Shown here: positions 55,839 to 64,000 of the stretch, in pieces
How positions within the stretch are numbered: position 1 is the first letter of the stretch
How the letters are laid out: each line of letters starts with the position of its first letter
NCBI GenBank assembly: GCA_903772945.1
Contig: CAICTM010000202.1
Coordinates: forward strand, 28,715-92,714
Reading direction: 5' to 3'
DNA from: Seminavis robusta
Taxonomy: Eukaryota > Bacillariophyta > Bacillariophyceae > Naviculales > Naviculaceae
Length of the DNA: 64,000 nt
Translations under genes and position numbers: made by a program
Notes under the pieces: model-generated
What the model saw: the letters and a program-made list of their open reading frames with translations, nothing else
Told to the model about the DNA's origin: nothing
The model's database searches: none

Positions 55839-57876
55839 GATACGGAGAGCGGCTGTTGTCACTAACATTGCAAAAGTATGTGAGATTGAATCCGAGGTCA
55901 TGCAGCATCTCCTGACGCTATCCCGTGGGTGTGAGTTACTTACTGCTCTGTCTCAATGTTGCTCGTGGGAGGTATTGTTGGTTTGGATGCTCGTGTAGTT
56001 GCCTTTGGGCTTTAGGGCGTGCAGACTGGATAGAAACAAAACTGGGTCAGTGCGAATGATGAATCCTCGAACTGGAAAAGTGAGCTTCTCTTCTGTCTGC
56101 TTTTTGGGAATAGAATCTATCGATAGATTGTGAAGTAGTGGAATGCGCTTTCAGGTCCAACCTCCATCTGCAATCGCGTAAACCAACAGGGACAGACATG
56201 TGGCCGCTGCGTGCTGTGGCCGCGACCCAAATCCAGAACTCCTAAACGTAAACTGGTACATTGATCTGATACTATTATGAAATACTGCACAGCTTGTGTG
56301 TTCTCGTACCGATAGTACTACCGTTCGGGTGTAGTACTACATGTAGGTACTGAGTAAGAAGTACTGTCGTGAGGAGTGAGGAGGATCACGGATGGCATCC
56401 TTTTGTGAAAATCGTATGATCCTTTTGTGTACTTTTTGAACATGTACATGTACATGTGGTACAGTACGTGTAGCTACGTAGCTACTGTACTATACTACAG
56501 ACTGCTGCTTCCTGCGATTACTCCACCGGTTCAGCCATCAGTGAATTCAATCACTGCTGGAGAAGAGCTAATGCCAGACTAATACCACTAGACAAGTGTT
56601 ATGTACTATTATTACAATAGACAAGCCCATGAACTGGAACCCCAACATTTTCATTTAGCGGACATGAGAAGTTGAAGAATGGAGTATCCTCAGTAAAACC
56701 ACCATGATTTTGCTATGGAAAGAGAGGTGCAGCATTGAGGTTGAAAGCACAGAAAAAGAATATCGAAGTGATGAACAAAGAAAAGACAAGACTGCACCTG
56801 TATTTTGTTTGTTTCTATGAAATATTTGTTTCGCGTTTATAACAATACAATAGTTATCATAGTGTTCCTTAGCGCCAGCCTGCAACGTGTACATAGAGTA
56901 GGTCCAATAGTAAATTGTACTTGTACTATTAATAGTAAGGAAAAGCCTTCTTGGCGGCGACGATAATGGCCATGCAGAACCAGCTGCAAGTTCTTAGTTT
57001 TCTGACCACCAAGAGAAGTGTCACTAAAACTTTCTAAAACGCTTGGTCGTCCACCTTAATTGGACAGATCCCGCACATATTGATGTTGTTGAAGAAACTT
57101 TCATTGATTGGAGCTACTAGACTAGCTAGTATTGGAGTTGGAGAGAAAACATTTCAAGGAGAAAACTTGGCTCAGAGTGCAGAGAGTGAAAGATTCCTTT
57201 GCACATTTACGAGGTATTTCATTGGTATCCATCTTGATTAGCTCTTGATTCAATCCATCTCCATTTAGAACCGTGTCCAGTCGTCCACTCCTGAATGAAG
57301 CCTTTCTAGACATTTTGCTTTTCGATGCAACGTGAACTTCTTCTTCATCCTGAATCAATCCTGAATAACGAGACGTGGATGCAGCGAAATGAGTTACTGC
57401 CCCCGCTTCTGTTGTCTGTTGAGTTGTTGAGTTATACCATTGAAAGAACAGGCTGTTATTCCTCTGGCAGGCTGGTACTCTGCTTAATATTTGGATTTAA
57501 TAGCTGCTTTCCCCGTCATTGACGCATACACGGTCGTTTATGTAATGTCGCTACTGGGTACTGCACATACACGACTCTATTAAAATAGTACAGTAGAAAA
57601 AGATTTTTCACCCGGTGGAGCCACAAAAAATGTACGATGTACCGGTGTACCGGTACTTTGTAGTTTAAACCGGTTGAGCTGTCGAATATTGATTTTGCAA
57701 ATTTAGCACATTTGTCGCATTATTATTGTTTTTATGAACCAATGCTGTGGAACTGTGGATTGGCGCCAAAAAGCTCGCGACGCTTGGGCAGTAGCGCAGT
57801 AGCTTGTGGCTGCTATGTTGATTCATTGTTCGTTGCTTTCTTTAAGCAGCGCCTCATCAGCCTCAATCAAAGATAG
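55839..57876. other. 2-kb gene-poor spacer
   Basis: This is the largest host spacer in the window. It probably includes the 5' UTR of the Cys/His gene on the left and the promoter of the transporter on the right. Palindromes lie at 56441-56456 (CATGTACATGTACATG) and 56470-56485 (GTAGCTACGTAGCTAC). TACCGGTGTACCGGTAC lies near 57640-57656. A short possible gene is listed separately. Confidence 0.45.
57122..57358 (-). CDS. possible small protein, unknown
   Basis: A 78-codon frame, hydrophilic at the start (IQDEEEVHVASKSKMSRKAS), mixed after. It matches nothing I know and sits alone in a gene-poor spacer. It may be chance or an exon of a gene I cannot see. Confidence 0.2.
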   Translation of the reverse strand: MIQDEEEVHVASKSKMSRKASFRSGRLDTVLNGDGLNQELIKMDTNEIPRKCAKESFTLCTLSQVFSLKCFLSNSNTS

Positions 57877-58980
57877 ATGATCAAGCAAAGGAGTCCGAAA
57901 AACCACAATGACGACATTAGCCAAGAGCTAACGGAGGTATCTATCGAAGAAGGCAAACCGACGAGTCCGCTACAAAGCTCCATTCAACAGCATCCATTTC
58001 CCTTGCAACTAAAGATATGCATCTACGCCTCAGTGTTCTTTGGGGCCATGATTGTTCATGAAGTTGCCTTGGAGGCAGCTGCCTACTCTTTTGGGCACCT
58101 GGATGCTCTAGCCAGCGCCGTCACCTTTGTTCAATTCTTGTTTTGTGTCATTTTCCCGCTATCAATCTCCAGAGGGAAAGGACTGCAAGATTTGCCCAAA
58201 ACAGTCAAAAAGCTCATGCCCTACACAAGGTTAAGTCTCTTGGTCTTTTGTGCTGCAGGCATGGCATCGCGGTCAGTGCGCTATGTCACCTATCCCACCA
58301 AAGTTATATTCAAAGCATCCAGACTTATCCCAACCATGCTGGTAGCAGGAATGTGGCAAGGGGAACGATATACTCCATTGGAGTATCTGTCGGCCTTTCT
58401 CTTGTGCGCTGGGGCAGCTGGATATGCCTACGGTAGCGGAAGAGATGCCACGGGCGACAACTCCACTCCTCATGCAGAAAATTGGGGTATCTTCCTGCTG
58501 ATCAATAGTGTTATCTGTGATGCCGTTGTTCCCAACTACCAAAAGATGCTATTGAATCAAGGGGTCTCGCCAACGCAACTCATGATCAATGTCAACACTG
58601 TGGGTACCATTGCAGCCCTGCTATATTTGTGCCTGACGGGTCAACTATTCCCCATTTTGGCAGCTTGCCAAGCCCATCCACAGTTACTGTTCGACTTGGT
58701 TTGTGTTGGTGTGGGGGTTTCCATTGCAGTTTGGGCTTACACAAATCTACTGGAAGCAACCTCATCGGTGGTGGCCGTGGGCGTGGCCACCGTTCGAAAA
58801 TTCGCGACAGTGGCATTATCCTATTTTTTGTTTCCCAAACCGTTGCCGACAAACCACATTTTTGCTGCTGGACTGGTGTTTGGGGGACTGGCCCTGAGCA
58901 CAGTGGCTGCGAAAGACCGAAACATTATTGGTCCACCAAAGGTGTTCCAGTTGAAACTTCCACAACCCACGAATTCATGA
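57877..58980 (+). CDS. SLC35B-type nucleotide-sugar/PAPS transporter
   Basis: A single exon of 367 residues with about ten hydrophobic helices from residue 45 to 345. The segment YPTKVIFKASRLIPTMLVAG matches the core motif of the UAA/SLC35B family; it is closest to PAPS transporters (SLC35B2/B3), which read YPSKVLFKSSKLIPVM. A Lys near the C-terminal helix (VATVRKFATVALSYFLFPKP) matches the conserved K-F-x-T/S region. The N-terminus is a hydrophilic cytosolic tail. If the call holds, it moves 3'-phosphoadenylyl sulfate into the Golgi in exchange for AMP-type nucleotides, supplying sulfation of glycans. UDP-sugar specificity cannot be excluded from sequence alone. Confidence 0.8.
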   Translation: MIKQRSPKNHNDDISQELTEVSIEEGKPTSPLQSSIQQHPFPLQLKICIYASVFFGAMIVHEVALEAAAYSFGHLDALASAVTFVQFLFCVIFPLSISRGKGLQDLPKTVKKLMPYTRLSLLVFCAAGMASRSVRYVTYPTKVIFKASRLIPTMLVAGMWQGERYTPLEYLSAFLLCAGAAGYAYGSGRDATGDNSTPHAENWGIFLLINSVICDAVVPNYQKMLLNQGVSPTQLMINVNTVGTIAALLYLCLTGQLFPILAACQAHPQLLFDLVCVGVGVSIAVWAYTNLLEATSSVVAVGVATVRKFATVALSYFLFPKPLPTNHIFAAGLVFGGLALSTVAAKDRNIIGPPKVFQLKLPQPTNS

Positions 58981-59501
58981 TCCCCTGCATGGATTGTGTA
59001 TACCGTATATCTGTGGCGGAAACCAGGCTGGTCGGTAGGTGCTCTGGCCAAGGTTCATGTTTCTACCGCTCTTGGTATCAATGGCCACAACAGAAGAACT
59101 TCATCTTCATGCCAGTAAACTGAGCGAACATGGCAGTTTTGATGACAACTTTTTGAGCCCCTGGGCCTACGAAAGACGAGGTTTTGCCTTGACTACTCCG
59201 GTACCAGTAGGATATGGAAAAATGGAGGCTTGCATGTGAATTTATGTGAATTGGGCGTGGGGTAATAAAGAAAGCGGACTCCAGCCTGCAAGGGGGCACA
59301 CACGCAAGTATGGTCTGACAGTTTGAAGCAGCCATGGCATCAAAGAGGAAATATCCTCGAGTAAACATCATCGTCTGGTCCAAAACCCAGCACAAAATTT
59401 TGGAGTAAATTGCAAACAGTGTCCATTCTAAGCTTGCTACATTCCTACTGCACAACACACTCCGGTTGCTATGTTTTCCGATCCGAACCTCCAGCTATTA
59501 T
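58981..59501. other. convergent spacer, no gene
   Basis: The 521 bases lie between the transporter and PNO1 stop codons. Nothing recognised. Confidence 0.45.
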
Positions 59502-60600
59502 CTAGTATCGCTCCAACATTCTCTTGGCGACATTGCGCATATTGTTGTATACCTTTCCAGGTGGTGCTCCGAGAATGAGATCGCAAATGGCGTTTCGTGC
59601 GACTCTCAAATTGGCAAAGGATCCCAATAGATGTATTCGTTGATCTGCCACGACAATACGTGTACGGGTGGCATTTTCAATGGCAAATCGTGTCTTACCA
59701 TCTTGTCCCGCGACACGTCCAATGGCCCGGGACAAGTGATCCCCTCGAAGCAATTTGACATCAGTGACCTGGAAGGATTCAACATATAGATCATCCAATC
59801 GCAAGAGTGCGACGGCATCTTGGACTTCAAATCCCAACATGAATGCGGAAACAAAATCGGCTCCCTTTTGGAGTGCTCCAGTGTCGATTGTGTGGGGAGA
59901 TGTTTTCATTTCAACGCTGCGCGTCTTGGTATTGAAGCGGACCTAGAAAATACATCAACAAAATGATAGATGGAGAAAGTGGGTGAGAGATAATTGAATA
60001 GGAATGAATCAAACCAAGTCCAGCCATCCAACAGTTCAGCAGCAAACAAGCAAGCAACCAAATAAGATGTATAAATGAGCATCAGACAACGGCATTGAGC
60101 CGCCCCATAACTTCGTGGACTACGTGGCTTCCGTGGATTCAATGGGTTTGAGTTCCAGGAACAACACGGCAATCTCTGCTGGCTGTTGGGAAAGTTTCAT
60201 CCTGTGCAATTTTAAAATGGTTGCTTGCTTGCTTGCTGCTGATTTTTGCTTCAGATAGCCAATATACATAGGTTTGGAAACGTACTTGTAGCTTGAGGTA
60301 TTCCACCAAGGGCGTGAGAATGTTTTCCCAATGCTCCCGCAGAGGAGTGTACCGATGAGGAGGACATCTGACACGACGGTATTCCACTCGATTTCCACTG
60401 GCTTGAACGGCAGATAACTTGGGAAAGTGAGGTTGGTCACTACTAGTAGCAGTGTCGTCTTGCATTCGTTGTTCTTCCTTTTGCAAAGAAGTACTCTGAC
60501 GAATGCGAGACGAAATCACAGAAGGGTCGATCGTTGTGGCATTAGTAGAAAACTCCACATTATCCCCATCTTCTGCTGTCATTTCCATATCTTCCATCAT
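59502..60600 (-). CDS. PNO1: PNO1/Dim2 KH-domain ribosome-assembly factor
   Basis: Two exons (60600-60286 and 59942-59502; phase 0) give 251 residues. Exon 1 has an acidic N-terminus, then VRCPPHRYTPLREHWENIL and VEYLKLQ; exon 2 continues VRFNTKTRSVEM, GALQKGADFVSAFMLGFEV, LLRLDDLYVESFQVTDV and the KH loop RGDHLSRAIGRVAGQDGKT, then RTRIVVADQRIHLLGSF and APPGKVYNNMRNVA. Order and residues match PNO1 along the whole length, and 251 residues is the usual size. PNO1 binds the 3' end of 18S pre-rRNA in the nucleolus and cytoplasm and controls NOB1 cleavage. The intron is unusually long here (343 bases). Confidence 0.92.
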
Positions 60601-61222
60601 CTTGACTAATTTGTTGTTGTTGTGCTTCTATCTATTCTGTTGGAATGAACTGTCTTTCTGTTGTGGTTGTGGTGGAGGAACAAAATGAGCAGTGGAGTGG
60701 AAGTTGTTCCGAGAGAATTGTTGGTTGGTTTTGAGCAGCGTCTGTGAGGCGTCCGATTAAATTAGTCACGGGTGTATGTTTTCGACTCGTGACTGCTGTC
60801 AAGGAAGCCTTTTTCACTTCTTTGTGGAACTGCTACTGACGAGATTCTCAGATCTTGTATTTCGTCTCCTGGAGACGATTTGCTTTAGGGGTAATGGTAC
60901 CGATGGGGGCAGAGGTTTGAATTATACCCGGCGCGCATTACTTAGAAGGCCCTGTAGAAGTCTACGTATTCGACTAGTATTGTATTGACGGGATACAGTC
61001 AACGCATGTACATGCACATGAAAGTCGCCTTGCGTTCTTCACATTTTAAAAGTTGGCTCCTAATTTTTCGGGGTCGCCTGTGATTTTATTGGACGCTTGA
61101 TCTTTTTTCAATGACTGACATTGAATGACGTACGAGGTGCAATGCGAATCTCAGAAAGTTAGTTGTAGTAATAAAAGTTTTTATATACAGATTGATTTAC
61201 CCTATATCCCTACCGTTTATAC
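60601..61222. other. 622-base spacer between PNO1 and a repeat remnant
   Basis: It holds the PNO1 promoter side and nothing I recognise. ATGTACATGCACATG near 61005-61019 is another near-palindrome. Confidence 0.4.
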
Positions 61223-63843
61223 TTATAACAAGAACCCGTCTTCTCGCTGGAACATTTCATCGTATTGATCTTCTCCTAGGACAGAAAGCCCAATAGTATC
61301 CTTAAATCTTGTCGTTGTTGGCTGGCAAAGTTTTGGATCCCAATCCAGCTCTTCAATAAGAACAAACCACTCATGGTTCGCACCTTGATAACACCACGTA
61401 AACCCAGTTTTGACAGTATCCCATGAATGTACAAATAACCACACTGCAGATATCCCTGTAATTTGTGTCAGTTGTCGCAGAATTGCTGATAATCGGGACT
61501 GCTTACCCTTCATCTTGGTGTGTAAAACTTCCCGTCATAAAACCATCTGTACTGAAAGTGTAGTCTTGCTCGTTACATAAAAAGTACGTGGCATAATAGT
61601 TCCATTTCATGTTCACAAGGATAGATTTGACTTGACCTGAGAAAAAGCCCGAATCTTGCAGCCGTTGCGAGTTGAATAACCATGGGGTGCAACCATCCCT
61701 CACATTCACCTTTCTCACAAAAAGCCGAGATCCATTGGCTTCTCATTCGGAACATTCGTGTTCTCTGTAAACATTACAGGACACCCTTATATAACTTCAA
61801 AGCAAGATCAACACGTTTTCGTGAGTCCGAACCGGTTTTAACGAGTCTTCTCCACTGTTGAAAAGAAGTGCTTTAAAACTGAATTGCTCTTAACAGGACC
61901 AGTGTCCCTGCTTGATTGGCATTTGAAGATCGTCCATGAAATGAGTACTGCATCCAACAGCACGGAATCATCAGCAGGTTTGTTCTTCCCGCAAAATTCT
62001 TCGAAATAGCTGAGTTAATGGCATCTCGATCTCGATTCAGATAAGTAGCAACTTGAATGTTCTCTGGTGGAACATGGGTTGGGCCAACCAGCAGGCGTCA
62101 TTGATGGTCAATATCTTCTTCTTTGGTCGCCCTTCACGGAAACTTAAACAGCGTTGCCCCATTCAGGATCGTCTTTGAAGCGGTGCATTCCATCTACTCA
62201 ATAAATGAATTCAAGAGTCATGAAATTCAGGAGATGGTGCTGAAGATTGTAAATTGGGGGCGTCCCACTGGTCAAGTTGAGAGTAGTCCCCCGCGAACAA
62301 CAAGTTAAGTCCCCAAATGGTTGGTATTCGTCTTGCATCAAGCTTGGTGTAGTGGAATATCTTCACATAAGTCAAGTTCCCCGCGATGAAATTCGTCGAT
62401 GATAAGCATCCGCGTCCTCTCTCTTCTATCCAAGTTCTTTGCCACACTTTCCCGAGTTCTGTTCAATCCCACAGCTGAATGCGTGTTTCCCCATGTAGTA
62501 TGTAGCAGCAACCCCCGACATAGCAGTGACAACAATGGTTCGGTCGTTAAATGATGACAATCAAACTGCAGAATTCTTTGCCATAGGCCATGACTAATCA
62601 ATTACGGTAGTCTTCCACTTCCTCCAGGCCCATGTAAAAGAAGAAATCAGTTGGGTGCCACGATTCCTTCAAAATCAAAGGTTTTTACGAGGAAGTCGGA
62701 CTTGCCTCCCCATATCGGCCCATCCTCTAGTCCACCTTTCAGCTTCCTCATAAAATGTCAACAAGAAGGCTGCAATGATACACTCGAAAGCCCTTCTCTG
62801 TTTGTCGTCCAGATTGGCAGCCGTGCCCAGTCACTTATACTTCTCACGCTTCCATTCGCCTGGACACTTCAACCTGCGGATTGTACTTAAATACATTTGC
62901 CCTTGGATGCACTCCCGTTTGTTAAGTAGAACTTCAATGATCTTGTGATATCGAAGGTGTAGGCGGTTCACTCTGCTTCTCTTTGTAGTGCCAGTCGGTG
63001 AAAGTCAGCACTTATAGTAACAAATCGTCTTCATAACGAATTCTCAGGAATGTGTAACTGCACGTTGTATCCTGCGTTGTCGCTTCCATTGTGACGATAG
63101 CCGTAAAAATAAGACCATCAAATGTGCTTGCCAGAAAGTCCCGGTTTGAAACTGTTGTGCCCTGGCTCTAAGATCACGTATCCAATCTTCGTAAACCTTT
63201 TGAATCAGATCATCTTCCTCATGTTCGTGCTCATCATCAGATTCGTTTTCGTACATGTTCTCCTCCCAATGTTCCGGTCTATAGGGCTTGGTAACTCGTT
63301 GAAGATCATCCTCTTTCACCTATACCTCGGGTTGTTGAAAGCGGTGTCTTGAATGTTCTGGATGAATGACAGGTTCCTTTCTGAGAAGACGACGGGTTCT
63401 TCGTTATTCGCTTTCTCAGAACATCGTATTCATACAATTCACGAAGTCTTTCAGCGAAAACATAGTTGGTCTGGGGTACAGACTTCTTTAAATCAGCCAA
63501 CATCGATGGGCAAGTACAAAGCCAAATAGCACTTCCGCATAAGTATCCATTGCTGGTTCAGTTCGCAAGTAGGACACGTCAGGATATTCGCACCAAAACG
63601 CCTGCATCTGAAGAAGGCCCTATTGTGGAAACCCGAACAATTGCTTCTCTTTCCTCAAAATTACTCCGCTGAAGTTTCACAGTTAAAACCCCTGTCGTCT
63701 CCTTTGATACGCTGATGGATGCACGAAATGCCCAGGTCAGCCATAAAAGGCCATTTCTCCTCATAAGTTCGCTGAGCGCTTCCGCCTGTGGACATCTTCA
63801 TTGGTCGTTCCTCGTAAAGCTCATAAAACCGCTTCACTGACAC
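61223..63843 (-). pseudogene. decayed PIF1-type helicase region, Helitron-like
   Basis: Minus-strand pieces in several frames read like a PIF1 helicase. GPGGSG plus a shifted KT at 62612-62631 is the Walker A loop, TAMSGVAATYYMG near 62490-62530 is the next motif, RTRMLIIDE near 62410 is Walker B, and LLFAGDYSQLDQW near 62290 is the GD-x-Q-L motif. Stops and frame changes fall between every motif, including one inside Walker A. Frames upstream (63044-63843) and downstream (61223-61755) are short and acidic or unrecognised and may be the rest of the element. Diatom genomes carry many such PIF1-like copies, often in Helitrons. I could not find Helitron ends, so the boundaries are approximate. 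Confidence 0.55.
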
Positions 63844-64000
63844 ATTCTCTAGATCTTTGTTTCGACACAGATAGGGAGCGCCTGGTTCTCAAATAGGCCT
63901 GACCTGTTGGTGAAATATCGTAGTTCTGATGACACTTCTTGTTTGTTTACAGCAACATTACATCTTTATATATATATAGAGCAATCTTCTCTCTTTTTTG

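Noticed and set aside
60139-60230. Frame in the PNO1 intron reading MKLSQQPAEIAVLFLELK
   Set aside because: Exon 1 (LKLQ) joins exon 2 (VRFN) directly as in known PNO1 proteins; including this piece breaks the conserved chain.

Overview
The window looks like nuclear DNA of a diatom, probably a pennate one. It carries a fucoxanthin chlorophyll a/c protein with an AFAP-type plastid presequence, a second protein with a plastid-style presequence, a copia-type retrotransposon whose pol fragments match diatom CoDi elements, and a Cys/His family I know only from diatoms. Genes are compact. The introns I could place are mostly 75-170 bases with GT...AG borders, and many neighbours are divergent or convergent. 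There is no sign of bacterial, organellar or viral DNA. Exon borders were assigned by hand from splice signals and frame, without transcript data.

Positions 1-13,500 are a transposon cluster, all read on the minus strand. A copia/CoDi LTR retrotransposon (191-6232) has nearly identical LTRs but a broken gag-pol. Next is a frameshifted Mutator-like transposase with a zinc knuckle (6522-9096). Then comes a DDE-like transposase gene (10054-13451) with two frameshifts and a 393-bp MITE-like insert flanked by TA; removing the insert joins the reading frame exactly.

Positions 14,000-60,600 are the host gene block. In order: a MYND zinc-finger protein; a plastid-type protein with two UPF0301/AlgH domains; an ABHD17-like serine hydrolase; a ~2,600-residue protein with eight C2-like repeats and a long Ser/Arg region; a GST-fold protein; an unknown membrane or secreted protein; a secernin-like C69 peptidase; a ~2,670-residue DUF3638/DUF3645 helicase-like protein; a lysine-rich PWWP-like nuclear protein; a mitochondrial HesB/IscA-like protein; the FCP antenna protein; a plastid-type unknown; UTP15; an N-myristoylated probable pseudokinase; a Cys/His family protein; a PAPS-type SLC35B transporter; and PNO1. 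UTP15 and PNO1 both act in small-subunit rRNA processing. The other genes do not form one obvious pathway, as is usual for a eukaryotic locus.

Positions 61,200-63,900 hold a decayed PIF1-type helicase, probably a Helitron or PIF1-like repeat remnant, on the minus strand. Intergenic DNA is rich in short palindromes such as TACCGGTA, GGTACC and CTAGCTAG. The most unusual items are the exon-phased C2/RS giant protein, the nested MITE, the tandem AlgH plastid protein, the pseudokinase and a 17-bp hairpin just after the FCP stop codon.
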